Positions 11,405 through 22,280 of a stretch of DNA of 64,000 bases are shown one piece after another. The notes under the pieces were generated by a model. It was not told the DNA's origin, did no database searches, and saw only the letters and a program-made list of their open reading frames with translations. The stretch comes from Pleurodeles waltl. Lineage: Eukaryota; Chordata; Amphibia; Caudata; Salamandridae. The DNA is taken from the NCBI RefSeq assembly GCF_031143425.1, contig NC_090441.1, forward strand, positions 223,258,928 through 223,322,927. The letters are read 5' to 3'. How positions within the stretch are numbered: position 1 is the first letter of the stretch; each line of letters opens with the position of its first letter. The translations under genes and the position numbers were made by a program.

Positions 11405-14185
11405 TTTAGGATGCTGACCTGGCTTATAGTGGGTATAATTAGTAGATTAGTAGTGTTCTAGCAGCTCAGGCTGATAGAGGTAGCTATAGTAGAGCAGCTT
11501 AGGCTGAACTAGGAGACATGCAAAGCTCCTACTATACCACTCATATCACATAGGTACTATATCATAAGAAACACAATACTCAGAGTTACTAAAAATAAAG
11601 GTATTTTTTTGACAATGAGCCAAAAATATCTCAGAGGATATACTCCCTTAGTGGGCAAGTAAAATACACAAAATATACACACAAACCAAAATCAGGAAAG
11701 AAAGCAGTTAGAAAAATAGAACAAACACTTTAGAATACAATAGGATGCAATAGGCCTAGGGGCAACACAAACCATATAATATGAAAGTGGAATGCGAACC
11801 ACAAATGGACCCCTAGGCTAGGGTAGTGTATAAAGGGTCCCTGGGAGTATAAGAAAACACTAAGGGTGTCCAAGACACCCCACCCCAAGACCCAGAAAAG
11901 TAGGAGTTAAGTACTACTATTTCCCCAGAAACACACTAAACTCGTGATAGAGGATTTTGCAAAGACCACAACAGACTGCAAAGCACTGAAGATGGATTCC
12001 TGGACCTGAGGACCTGCAAAGGAAGGGGACCAAGTCCAAGAGTCGTGAAAGTGTCCTGGGGGGCACGTGCCCACTAAACCCCGGATGAAGGTGCAAAATG
12101 GCTGCCTCCGGATGGAAGAAGCTGAAGATTCTGCAACTTTGAAAGGTGCTAGGAACTTCTCCTTTGTGCAAAAGATGTCCCACGGAGTGCTGGAGGTTGC
12201 AGAGTTGTTTCTTTGACTGCAAACAAGCCTTGCTAGCTGCAAGAGTTGTGGTTAAAGAAAAAGGGTGCTGCCCGGGCCCAGGAAGGACCAGGATGTCGCC
12301 ACTTGGGAGAGGAGACAGAGGGGGCCCTCAGCAACATATAAAGCCCATGTACAAAAAGGTAGCACCCGCAGAAGTACTTGAACACATGTTGAAGAAGTCT
12401 GAACATGGCAGTTGTCTCAACACTGCAAAAGAGGGTCCCACGAAGGTGGAGGTCAGCTCAGGGAGCTGAGCATCGCAGAACAGAGTGCTGGTGACCTAGG
12501 CTTGGCTGTGCATGAAGAATTTTGTGGAAATGTGCACAGAAGCCATAGCAGCTGCAGTTCACACAGTGCACTGGATTACTGTCTGGAGAGGGGAGGCAAG
12601 GACCTACCTCTTCCAAATTTGGACAGTTGGACCACTGGACAGTCTGGGTCACTTAGGTCCACTACCTGTGTTCCAGGGGCCATGCTGATCAGGATGAGAG
12701 GGGTCCCAGAGTACCGGTGACGCTGAAATTTGGTGCCCCCAAAGCATGCATCACCAGGAAACAGTCGAGAAAGCTGGCAGGATTAGGTGCTACAATGTTG
12801 CTGGTAGTCTTCTTGCTACTTTGTTGCAGTTTTGCAGGCGTCCTGGAGCAGTCAGCGGTCGATCCTTGGCAGAAGTTGAAGAGAGAGGTGCAGAGGAACT
12901 CTGGTGAATTCTTGCAAGTCATTATCTGAGGAAAAGCCCACAGGAAAGACCCTAAATAGCCCTCAGAGGAGGATTGGCCACTTAGTTAGGTAAGCACCTA
13001 TCAGGAGGGGTCTCTGAAATCACCTGCTGGCACTGGCCACTCAGAGGCCTCCAGAGTGCCCTCACCCCTCTGGATTCAAGATGGCAGTGGTCTGGGACAC
13101 ACTGGCGGAGCCCCGGGCACCACCTCTGGGGTGGTGATGGACAGTGGAGTGGTCACTCCCCTTTCCTTTGTCCAGTTTCAAGCCAGAGCAGGGACTGGGG
13201 GTTCCCTGAACTGGTGTGAACTGGCTAATTGCAAGGAGGACACCATCTGTGCCCATCAAAGCATTTCCAGAGGCTGGGAGAGGCTACTCCTCCCCAGCCC
13301 TTAATACCTATTTCCAAAGGGAGAGGGTATAACACCCTCTCTCAGAGGAAATTCTTTGTTCTGCCTTCTTGGGACTGGGCTACCCAGACCTCAGGAGGGC
13401 AGAACCCTGTCTGTGGGGTGGCAGCAGCGGTAGCTGCAGAGAAAACCCAAGAGAGCTGGTTTGGCAGTACCTGGGGTCCATAGTGGAGCTCCGGGGATGC
13501 ATTGGATTGGCACCCCAGATTTGGCATGGGGGGGCAATTCCATGATCTTAGACATGTCACATGGCCATATTCGGAGTTACCACTTTGAAGCTACATATAG
13601 GTATTGACCTATATGTAGTGCATGCGTGTAATGGTGTCCCCACACTCACAAAGTCTGGGGAAATGGCCCTGAACTATGTGGGGGCACCTATGCTAGTGCA
13701 AGGGTGCCCTCACTCTTAGTAACTTTGCACCTAACCTTCATCAAGTGAAGGCTAGACATATAAGTGACTTAAGTGCAGTGAAAATGGCTGTGAAATAACG
13801 TGTGCGTTATTTCACTCACGCTGCATTGGCAGTCCTGTGTAAGAATTGTCTGAGCTCCCTATGGGTGGCAAAAGAAATTCTGCAGCCCATAGGGATCTCT
13901 TGGAACCCCAATACCCTTGGTACCTAGGTACCATATACTAGGGAATTATAAGGGTGTTCCAGTGTGCCAATTAGAATTGGTAAAAATGGTCACTAGCCTA
14001 CAGTGACAATTTTAAAGACAGAGAGAGCATAAGCACTGAGGTTCTGATTAACATTACACACATTCAGGCCACAAACTATGAGCACTGGATTCCTGGCTAG
14101 CAGTATCCCAATGAGACAGGCAAAAACAACTTACATACATGTAAAAATGGGGGTAACATGCCAGGCAAGATGGTACTTTCCTACA
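11405..14185 (-). repeat. Element A 5' LTR
   Basis: About 2.78 kb. The outer end is CCTACA at 14180-14185. The inner end reads TTTAGG at 11405 instead of TGTAGG, so the terminal TG has mutated. Directly inside, on the minus strand, is TTGGTGGTGCAGCGGTGGG, the probable primer-binding site. It starts TGG like other sites pairing with a tRNA CCA end; I cannot assign the tRNA. Confidence 0.88.
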
Positions 14186-14575
14186 ACCGTGCTGATCACA
14201 AGTCCAGTTTCTGCCAGCCTTTTCATGGCGGGGTCCCTGCCATTTAATCACTGATGCAAACCCAGAGCGGGAGGCCACAGGGTTGCCCTGGCACTGCCCA
14301 CAACTATGTTGTGGGCAGTTCAGGGCCCCCCGTCCCTAGCATGCTCGGGAAGCACACTGTCTGCTACAGCAGACAGTTTGTATTCCAAGGGTGCTGGGAG
14401 CCTAGGCCAGTGCCATTGCACGGTTTCCACTGGCTGACCAGCAAAATCCTCTGATTTCAGAGGTTTCCGCTGGTCAGCCCAATGGAAACCTTGTAATCGA
14501 CCTGGGGGGAGGCCGCCAGCCCCGCAACAGTCTCCTCTCCATGGGGCTGGTTTGCCGAATGTCTGCCCGTCTGCC
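14186..14575. repeat. GC-rich repeat, right part
   Basis: Begins with the ACCGT duplication of element A and continues the GC-rich repeat of 3231-3371. It contains a local inverted pair near 14430-14480: GCTGACCAGCAAAATCCTCT and its near-complement AGAGGTTTCCGCTGGTCAGC. No coding sequence is seen. Confidence 0.45.
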
Positions 14576-15950
14576 TTGAAATTAGTCCCTTAGTCTCTCA
14601 AATGGAAGTTGAAAATCCCCGTTGGACGAGACAGACAGCTGTAGCCTAAGATAGTTCCAAGAGGCTGGATACCCATTTGCTGAAGGAACACTGAAAGGGA
14701 TTTGTTGCTTTGGAGAAGAACATAGCGGGAGAAGCTGCAAGGTCAATCTGACCAGAGATGCACCTCAGGTGATTGGTCCTAGTCTCCTCCTGGTTCTCAA
14801 AGCAGTTTTTGGCCAAAAACTTTCCAAGTCCCTACTTTGGGGTTTTGGCTATCTGGTTACTTTCAACACCAATTCCAAGGGTCCTGGACAGATGGGGCAC
14901 CACTTGTAGGGCCAGGACTTACTCAGACTGGGTTCAGATGAGGGTCCAATGTGAATAGAGCTTTTTGTGTCCCTGAATATCAGATCAGGCAGCCAGCAAA
15001 TTATCCCTTTGGAGTCACTCTGACTGTACTGGGTGCAAGATGCAAGGCCAGTCCTTCCCCAGGCTAGAGGGCAGCAGGGTAGAAAGGAAGCAATTCACCA
15101 AAGCAGCAGTAGGCCAGCACTCCAGCAGAGTAGCACAGCAGTGATGTTTCCTTGCAGAGCACCACAGATCTAGAAGAGTACTGAAGAGTTGGTGTCTGAG
15201 GTCCTATTTTTCTACTTTGGTGCCCTCCATCTGGAAGGTGAGAGAAGCTTCTAGACAGCAGCTTTGATGTTCATGGAATTGTCTAACTTCATTGTCCAGG
15301 CTCCAAGCTGGCCAAGCTGACTACAATATAGAGGTGATAGGTTCTTTGTGTGAAGGCAGGACACACTCTATTCAATTCACAGTGCAACTCTGCTCAACCC
15401 TAATCCCCCCAATCCTACCAGCAGATGGTCCATTCAGGCACACCTAATCCCTCTATTGTGTGACTGTCCGGGAGGAATTAATAAAGTCTAACTTTCAGCC
15501 TACCCAGTCACGTTACCCAAAGACAGGCTGCAGGCACAAAGGGGCTAAGGGCAGGAAAATGACAACTTTCTAAACATGGCATTTTCAAAATTCCAATAAA
15601 AAACACAGACTTCATCATTAAATAGGTTTTTTCAATACAGTCCCAAAGACAGCAAACATGACATGGCTGCCTGCTTCCCAATTGGAATTGACAGTGTATT
15701 AAATGTAATGAGGAATCCCCAGTGTTATCCTGTGGGAGGGGTAGGCCTCACAGCAGTGAAGAAACATTCTGAAAGGTGCATGTCGAACCTTTAAATTTAT
15801 TTGGTGACCTGCGGGCTATCTGGGGGCTACATTAGGGGTAATGTATATATAACAAAAGGTGAGCTTAAGGCTTGGCAAGGGGGTTATATTGCAAAATCGA
15901 ATTGGCAGATTAAAACTGAATTCAGTCAGCAGTGGCAGGCCTGGGGCATT
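14576..15950 (-). repeat. Family C LTR-like repeat, second fragment
   Basis: Non-coding sequence with no ORF of note. It continues after 20604 in the same sense, so the block 15951-20604 interrupts it. Its landmarks (GCAGATGGTCCATTCAGGC, GGGAGGGGTAGGCCTCACAG) are ones I associate from memory with a common newt LTR-type repeat. That recall has not been checked. Confidence 0.45.
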
Positions 15951-15965
15951 TTTAACCCCTTGGAT

Positions 15966-15994
15966 GCGGGCGTCGACCACTGGCCGACGCCCGC
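15966..15994. repeat. Subterminal hairpin 1
   Basis: Perfect 10-bp inverted repeat: GCGGGCGTCG at 15966-15975 and CGACGCCCGC at 15985-15994, with a 9-base loop, directly inside the left end of the TTAA-type element. Confidence 0.85.
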
Positions 15995-16054
15995 ACTACC
16001 TCCCTGGTGTGGGTCACGACCAGTGGGGATTTTTTCTTATTTTTTTTATTCCCC

Positions 16055-16084
16055 GGGAGACACGGAAGCTCTTCCGTGTCTCCC
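16055..16084. repeat. Subterminal hairpin 2
   Basis: Perfect 14-bp inverted repeat: GGGAGACACGGAAG at 16055-16068 and CTTCCGTGTCTCCC at 16071-16084, with a 2-base loop. Confidence 0.9.
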
Positions 16085-16183
16085 CCTGACCCCCACCCGC
16101 CCCTTTGTGACTTCAGCACCCCGCGAGGCGCGCTGACGTCACTTTGTGGATTTCCCCATCAGATATATTTGCACAAAAGAAAA

Positions 16184-16232
16184 GAACGCGTTTCGGCAGT
16201 GCCGCCTTCGTCAGCTTCTTGTTCGCCATTTT
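16184..16232 (-). ncRNA. Hammerhead ribozyme motif, minus strand
   Basis: On the minus strand: core CTGACGA (16214-16208), stem II closed by GGC/GCC, GAAA (16194-16191), then ACGCGT giving a two-base-pair stem III with a two-base loop, and a GUU cleavage triplet ending at 16185. Very short stem III is known from newt satellite 2 ribozymes and those of Penelope-like elements. An extra A follows the core, as in the right-arm copy, so catalysis is uncertain. Confidence 0.55.
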
Positions 16233-16241
16233 ACGTAAAAT

Positions 16242-16310
16242 AAAATGGCGAACAAGAAGCTGACGAAGGCGGCAACGCCGAAACGCGTTCTTTTCTTTTG
16301 TGCAAATAAA
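16242..16310 (+). ncRNA. Hammerhead ribozyme motif, plus strand
   Basis: Core CTGACGA at 16260-16266. Stem II GGCG/CGCC (16268-16271 with 16276-16279) is capped by a GCAA tetraloop. GAAA is at 16280-16283, stem III is A16283-T16288 and C16284-G16287, and the predicted cleavage lies after T16289. Upstream AGAAG can pair with downstream CTTTT (one G-U pair) as the start of open stem I, so this is a type I layout. One unpaired A (16267) between core and stem II departs from the consensus. Such motifs act by self-cleaving the element transcript. Activity is inferred, not shown. Confidence 0.6.
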
Positions 16311-16458
16311 TCCGATCTGACCAAGATGCCCACGGAGTGCTGTCTCTTCCTTAACCAAGGAAATTAAGTGTGAAGATGTAGGGGAGGTAGTGCACGCCAC
16401 TAGACGAGCACCGCCGACGTTCTGGAGCAGGATCGGCACGCTAATAGGAAGTGTTTGT

Positions 16459-16481
16459 GATATATATATATATATATATTT
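16459..16481. repeat. (TA)n microsatellite
   Basis: A run of alternating TA of about 20 bases, typical of the flank of Penelope-like remnants. Confidence 0.9.
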
Positions 16482-16741
16482 ATGAAAGGAAAGATATGTG
16501 CTTGAAAAACAATTTGCGTTGTGCTAAAAATGAAATGGGCATTTATGACAGCACATACCTTTATAAATAATTCGAGATATCAGGAAGCACAAACACGAAT
16601 TACTAATTGAAACCAACGCTGTGTATAAAGAGAGGAGGAGTGCTACAAGTGTTTCCAGGTGTGAGAAATACGGGGACTTACAATCTCAGAGTGCTGAGTT
16701 TAAAACTGGATGGCAGAAGAGGAATTGAGAGAGCAGACTAA

Positions 16742-16781
16742 ACCACCTGGAAGAAGACATATTGTCGAAACGCGTTGTGGT
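16742..16781 (+). ncRNA. Third, degenerate hammerhead motif
   Basis: Stem I ACCAC (16742-16746) pairs with GTGGT (16777-16781). The core reads CTGGAAGA, one inserted base relative to CTGANGA. Stem II GAC/GTC has loop ATATT. GAAA is at 16767-16770, stem III is A16770-T16775 and C16771-G16774, and the cleavage triplet is GUU. Downstream text (AATAAATG, then GGGAGTGCAG) parallels the sequence after the right-arm ribozyme (AAATAAATCC, then GGAGTGCTG), so both come from the same type of terminal repeat. The inserted base probably reduces or abolishes activity. Confidence 0.5.
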
Positions 16782-16944
16782 GTCTGTTTGAAAGCTTTCA
16801 TTAAGTGAATAAATGATGAAATAATTTACAGCCTCCGGGAGTGCAGCGTCGCGTATCTTTGATTGTTAATTTTGAGGGTTTTGGTCATTATACCCTAACG
16901 CTTGCACCGGCAGGAAGGCACGTCGCTGGAAATGACCAAGTCCT

Positions 16945-16999
<55 letters not shown>

Positions 17000-17002
17000 T
17001 TG
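16945..17002. repeat. (TA)n microsatellite
   Basis: Nearly uninterrupted TA repeat of about 55 bases, following the third hammerhead segment. The open frames here that encode alternating Tyr/Ile are artefacts of the repeat. Confidence 0.95.
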
Positions 17003-18320
17003 CCACCAGTTGTCTTGCAGTTGCAGCTTGCGTCTTCAAAGCAATGCACATACTTCAACTGACGCTTTTCAACTGTAGCTTTTAGGCAGCAATAAAAAAG
17101 TCAAGTAAGTATTGTGATTATGTTTCTGCTACAAAAGGGTCAGACTTGTCTAGTGGCAGTTTTAGTGCCATAAAGAAGCGTAGAAGGTTTATGTGCCCAC
17201 TGCAAAGAGCAAATCTGTTTTTTCTGTAATTAGCTGAGTACATTACTAAAGTCAGCCATTACCTGCGCTATAATACAAATGAAATGTATGTGCTGGGTGG
17301 GGGGCGGCTATGGAGAGATGAAGGGCACTTTTGCTGGGTGGTAATGAGGGAATCCGAGGAGGAGGGAGTGGGAGCACCAATAATGATTGTTGGACTGGGC
17401 GCAGGAGGTGCTAAAGACTGTGACGAATGGTATGTGACAAGGTGTTTTTTGAGTGTCTTGAAAGTACGTGCTGATTGAGGGAAGAAGCGCAGGTAAGGTG
17501 GCCTCTACTGTTGCACGTATCTCACACACACCAACGATTTTGTGACTGTCTACAAAGGCTAGTGTATTAGAGCAACAGTTTAGCCAATTGCAGAGATGGC
17601 ATCTTGATGGATGACTGCTGCCGTCACTCGGGTTATAGAGGACAGCTCTGACATAGGATAGCGCAGACTCTGGGAGTGATTTTTCAGTAGGAGGAGTCCC
17701 ATTCGATAACTCCTCTTCCAGTAAATTATGAGGGAGGTGATGAGCAGTCCTGCTGTCCCTTCGCAAGCACAGTCTGTGCAACTGGGTCATAGTGGGTTAG
17801 CCCAACCCAGAGAGCAGGTGAATGCGGCGGCAAGCAGAGAGAGACAGTGCTCTCTTGGGAGCTCCTAAATTTAGTTCAGCCCCAAATTCCAACGCCCAAA
17901 TCGTATTGTGGAGACATCAAAATTATCTATCGCAAAACAAACTGGTTTTGTAAGGCAGGCCCCTGTGTTTTTGGTCCTGGGTTCGGCGGCCATATAGAGA
18001 AACACACTAAACCCAAACATTTCTGGAAACTAGACGTTTGGGGGAGTCCACAGAGGTGTGACGTGTGTGGATTCCCCAAAGTTTTCTTACCCAGAATACC
18101 CTGCAAAGCTGAAATGTTGAATAAAAACTCTATTTTTCTCGCATTTCTGTCACACAAACTACAGGAATATGCTGGGATCCACAAAATTCCTACCACCCAG
18201 TCATTCCTCACCTGTCCTGATAAAAACACTACCCCACTTGAGTGCCTACACCTAGTGCCTGCGTCAGGAATGGATCACCCCAGGTTCACCAGCTGCCTCA
18301 TGTAAGGACCAACATTGACC
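17003..18320. other. Unassigned sequence within the TTAA-type element
   Basis: A 160-codon open frame exists on the minus strand at 17308-17790, but it has no domain I recognise and a composition like random translation. I do not call it a gene. From about 17940 the sequence begins to resemble the following 380-bp array. Confidence 0.4.
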
Positions 18321-19545
18321 GTTGTGTGATCTATTCCTGTTGCGGGCACCAGGCCTACCCACACAAGTGAGGTACCATTTTTATAGGGAGACTTAGGGGA
18401 ACGCTGGGTGGAAGGAACTTTGTGGCTCCTCTCAGATTCCAGAACTTCCTGTCACCGAAATGTGAGGAAAATGTATTTATTTAGCCAGATTTTGAGGTTT
18501 GCAAAGGATTCTGGGTAACAGAACCTGGTCAGAGCCCCACAAGTCACCCCATCTTGGATCCCCTAGGTCTCTAGTTTTCAAAAATGCGCTGGTTTGCTAG
18601 GTTTCCCCAGGTGCCGGCTGAGCTAGAGGCCAAAATCAACAGGTAGGCACTTTGTAAAAAACACCTCTGTTTTCTGTGAAAAAATGCGATGTGTCCTAGT
18701 TGTGTTTTGGGCCATTTCCATTCGTGGGCGCAAGGCCTTCCCACGCAAGTGAGGTACCATTTTTATCGGGAGACTTGGGGGAAAGCTGGGTGGAAGGAAA
18801 TTTGTGACTCCTGTCAGATTCCAGAACTTTCTGTCACCGAAATGTGAGGAAAAGTGTTTTTTTGGCCAAATTTTGAGGTTTGCAAAGGGTTCTGGGTAAC
18901 AGAATCTGGTCAGAGCCCCACAAGTCACCCCATCTTGGATTCCCCTAGGTCTCTAGTTTTCACAAATGCACAGGTTTGGTAGGTTTCCCTAGGTGCCGGC
19001 TGAGCTAGAGGCCAAAATCTACAGGTAGGCACTCTGCAAAAAACAGCTCTGTTTTCTGTCAAAAAATGGGATGTGTCCACGTTGTGTTTTGGGGCATTTC
19101 CTGTCACGGGCGCTAGGCCTACCCACACAAGTGAAGTATCAATTCTATCGGGAGACTTGGAGGAATTCTGGGTGGAAGGAAATTTGTGGCTCCTCTCAGA
19201 TTCCAGAACTTTCTGTCACCGAAATGTGAGGAAAATGTGTTTTTTTAGCCAAATATTGAGGTTTGCAAATGAGTCTGGGTAACAGAACCTGGTCAAAGCA
19301 CCACAAGTCACCTCATCTTGGATTCCCCTAGGTGTCTAGTTTTCAAAAATGCCGAGGTTTGCTAGGTTTCCCTAGGTGCCGGCTGAGCTAGAGGCCAAAA
19401 TCTACAGCTAGGCACTTTGCAAAAAACACATCAGATTTCAATGTAAAAATGTGATGTGTCCATGTTGCTTTTCCTGTCGCGAGCATTAGGCCTACCCACA
19501 CAAGTGAGGTACGATTTTTATCGGGAGACTTGGGGGAACACAGAA
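18321..19545. repeat. 380-bp tandem repeat, about three units plus a partial
   Basis: The phrase beginning GAGGTACCATTTTTAT recurs at 18369, 18751, 19132 (as GAAGTATC) and 19505, giving periods of 382, 381 and 373 bp. Each unit also carries CAGATTCCAGAACTT, TTGAGGTTTGCAAA and GTGCCGGCTGAGCTAGAGGC. Units differ by about 5-10 percent by eye. No coding function. Confidence 0.9.
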
Positions 19546-20587
19546 TAGCAACACAAGTGTTGTTGCCCCTTGTCTTTCTCTACATTTTTTCCTTCCAAAT
19601 GTAAGACAGTGAGTAAAAAAGACGTCTATTTGAGGAATGGCAAGTAATTCACATGCTAGTATGGGCACCCCGGAATTCAGAGATGTGCAAATAACCACTG
19701 CTTCTCAAAACCTTATCTTATGCCCATTTTGGAAATACAAAGGTTTTCTTGATACCTATTTTTCACTCTTTATATTTCAGCAAATGAATTGCTGTATACC
19801 CCGTATAGAATGAAAACCCTTTGCAAGGTGCACCTCATTTATTGGCTCTGGCTACCTAGGGATCTTGATGAACCTACAAGCCCTATATATCCCTGCAACC
19901 GGAAGAGTCCAGCACACGTAACGGTATATTGCTTTAAGAAATCTGACATTGCAGGAAAATGTTACAGAGGAAAACGTGGAGAAAAATGGCTGTTTTTTTC
20001 AGCTCACTTTCAATATTTTTTTGTTTTAGCTGTTATTTTCTGTAGGAAAGCTTGTAGGATCTACACAAATGACCCCCTGCTGAATTTAGAATTTTGTCTA
20101 CTTTTCAGAAATGTTTAGCTTTCCGGGATCCAGCATTGGTTTCACCTCCATTCCTGTCACTAACTGGAAGGGGACTGAAAGCACCAAAAATAGTAAAAAT
20201 GGGGTATGTCCCAGTAAAATTCCAAAATTGTGTTGAAAAATGTGGTTTTCTGATTCAAGTCTGCCCGTTCCTGAAAGGTGGGAAGATGGTGATTTTAGCA
20301 ACAGAAACCCTTTGTTGATGCCATTTACAGGGAAAAAAACACAAGCCTTCTTCAGCAGCCCTTTTTTCCCATTTAAAAAAAAAAAAATACATTTTCACTG
20401 TATTTTGGCAAATTTCTTGGTCTCCTCCAGGGGAAACCACAAACTCTAAACCATTAGAATCCCTAGGATGTTGGAAAACAAGGACGCAACTTTGGCGTGG
20501 ATAGCTTATGTGTACAAAAAGTTATGAAGGCCTAAGCGCGAACTACCCCAAATAGCCAAAAAAGGGCTCAGCACTGTGGGGGGAAAG
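19546..20587. other. Right interior of the TTAA-type element
   Basis: AT-rich non-coding sequence up to the right inverted end. It has a 13-A run near 20376. No coding exon or RNA gene recognised. Confidence 0.4.
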
Positions 20588-20604
20588 GCCCAGCAGCTAA
20601 GAGG

Positions 20605-20900
20605 CTAAGGAGCTACTTAAGTGGCTGGCACAATAAGTGCTGCAGGCCCCCTGATAATGTTCAGTTTGCACGCCCTGGGCATATGTAATACCACTCTACA
20701 AGGGATTTCTGAGTAAATGTAATATGCCAATCAGCTTTAAGGCAAACAAAACCATGTTTAGGGGAGTGAGCACAAGCACGTTAGTACTTGCACTAGCTAG
20801 CAGTGCTAAATTACACAGAGTTCTAAGACAAACAAAAATGAGTTCAGCAAAAGAATTGGAGGGCATAGGCCTATTCACACAAACTTCATTCTGTAGTGCC
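20605..20900 (-). repeat. Family C LTR-like repeat, third fragment
   Basis: Resumes the sequence interrupted at 15950 (GGAGCTACTTAAGTGGCTGG, then GTGCTGCAGGCCCC). The opposite-strand version of this block is seen at 53160-53300. Confidence 0.5.
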
Positions 20901-21146
20901 ACAATAGTACTACTAAATGTATTACAAAATACAAAATGCTATTCATACATGCGGAGGTCTTCACCTTGCCTGTATTTTGTTTGCAGACGGACAAAAATGA
21001 GCAAAAACATTAGTCCAGTATCACACATGGCCAACCACTGGTACTACAATACCCTTCCCTAGATAATAATAGTGTCAGGGAATAAACTTATCTTAACTTT
21101 GAAAAAAAATACATGTAAGTAAATGTTAAAAATATATAAGAACGTA
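20901..21146. other. AT-rich sequence, nothing seen
   Basis: No coding, tandem or terminal repeat structure recognised. Confidence 0.5.
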
Positions 21147-21316
21147 GGGCTTGATTTAGATCTATGCGGATGGAATACTGTGTTACAAACGCAACGGATA
21201 TCCTGTCCACCCTATCACAATCTCCTTAGGATATAATGGGATCGTAATGCGGCGGACAGGTTGTGCGTCGTGTTTGTGGAGGAGAATTCCCCTCAGCCAA
21301 GATCTAAATCAAGCCC
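21147..21316. mobile_element. 170-bp MITE with perfect 17-bp TIRs
   Basis: GGGCTTGATTTAGATCT at 21147-21163 is exactly repeated in inverse at 21300-21316. The flanking triplets are GTA and ATA, close to a 3-bp Harbinger-type duplication but not identical. No coding capacity. A related element with diverged ends lies at 54969-55134. Confidence 0.8.
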
Positions 21317-21756
21317 ATAGTAATTTTAAAATATATTTAAAACTTTTAAAAATGTAAACGAATATAAATAACATATTGATGTTTTTGTCGTTTTGCAGAT
21401 CCTAAAGTCCGGCATCTGCTTTTTATCATGTTTGTATTTTGTTCTTTTTTCATCATTTTTATCCTTATTGTAACTATTTATAAATGTAAATGTTCATAAA
21501 TGTAAATGATTATATGTTGTCTTTTATGATCTGCTCCTAAGTGATCAAATACACATAATGCCTGCTTTACTGAATATAAATTTAAAGTATTTACACCTAC
21601 ATGTGAATAGTTATAAGTAGTCACTCTACACTTGTATATTAGGTTCCACACTCTGAATTCAGGGCGTGGGAAAATGTAAGTCTATATATTTGAGTAACTT
21701 TACACTCATAAATGGTGAATAGCCAAAAGGAAAAAGTTACTCAAAAGTCTAAGGGG
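21317..21756. other. AT-rich sequence, nothing seen
   Basis: Rich in ATAAATGTAAAT-type runs. No gene or repeat boundary recognised. Confidence 0.5.
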
Positions 21757-22280
21757 CAGATTTATGAAAAGTGGTGCTGCCTAGTGCAGCATGACTTTTC
21801 TTGCGCCCCTTGGCACCCCCCTAATGCCACTATGTGTGCGCTGTATTTAAAGGATGGCACACCATGGTGGTAGTTAGGGGTATTAGCATCTCAATTTTTA
21901 ATTCTAGTCCGGCGCTTTGCAGCATTAGCGTAAAATGTTTTTACGCTAATCCTGCAAAGCACCCAGAGGCCAAAGGAAACCAATGGAGGCCTACCTTTCA
22001 ATGCTTGCTCTGAGCAGGCATTAAAAGTGCCAAAAAAACGGTGCAAGGAAATTTCTTAGCTTTCCTTGTATCATTTTGTGGCACACCCAATGGGGAAACG
22101 CCCCCTTTGCAAATATTATGCCTGGCACAGGCATAATGTAGTACAAAGTGTTATAACGTGCTGCAATGCATGCACTGCGCCACTTTGTAATTAGTGCAGT
22201 GTTTTTGGCCTTCTAACGTCACGTTAGAGTAAAAACAATGAAGCTAATGTGGTGTTAGAATGTTGCTAGGCCTTAAATCT
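21757..22280. mobile_element. Probable non-autonomous DNA transposon
   Basis: The left side begins GGGCAGATTTATGAAAAGTG. The right side, read inward, has CCAGATTTAAGGCC. The interior has frequent GTGCA and GCAC motifs around an internal inverted pair near 21918-21960 (CTTTGCAGCATTAGCG and its near-complement CGCTAATCCTGCAAAG). No ORF. The style matches other 'aggcccatatttat' elements of this window. Confidence 0.4.

Larger units (their letters stand above)
3372..14185 (-). mobile_element. Element A: degraded Gmr1-like Ty3/Gypsy retrotransposon
   Basis: A complete but decayed LTR retrotransposon, 10.8 kb, on the minus strand. LTRs lie at 3372-6289 and 11405-14185 and the target duplication ACCGT lies at 3367-3371 and 14186-14190. 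The internal part has, in element order, gag (11170 down), zinc-knuckle region, protease, integrase, reverse transcriptase and RNase H (down to 6318). Integrase before reverse transcriptase is the arrangement of Gmr1-like elements, a Ty3/Gypsy group with a Copia-like pol order. Both ORFs carry many frameshifts and stops, and the two LTRs differ by indels, so it is older than element B. Confidence 0.9.
16161..16318. repeat. Large near-perfect palindrome containing two hammerhead motifs
   Basis: Left arm 16161-16232 and right arm 16242-16318 are reverse complements over about 70 bp, with a short AT-rich centre (ACGTAAAAT). The main difference is CGGCAGTGCCG in one arm against CGGCGTTGCCG in the other. 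Outside the arms the sequences diverge at once. The arms are opposite-sense copies of the same Penelope-like terminal segment. Confidence 0.9.
15951..20604. mobile_element. Probable TTAA-targeting DNA transposon (piggyBac or Kolobok type), non-autonomous
   Basis: The left edge reads TTAACCCCTTGGATGCGGGC. The right edge, read inward on the other strand, gives TTAGCCTCTTAGCTGCTGGG. These are a degenerate inverted pair next to TTAA (left) and CTAA (right). Family C sequence resumes on both sides, which supports an insertion. Two perfect hairpins sit just inside the left end. Inside are a Penelope-like remnant, an unassigned stretch and a 380-bp tandem array. TTAA duplication is typical of piggyBac and Kolobok elements. 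No transposase domain is visible, so the superfamily is inference. Confidence 0.45.

Noticed and set aside
16841..17062. ORFs encoding alternating Tyr-Ile
   Set aside because: Artefact of the TA microsatellite.
17308..17790. 160-codon minus-strand ORF
   Set aside because: No domain, no neighbour or splice support, and composition like chance translation.
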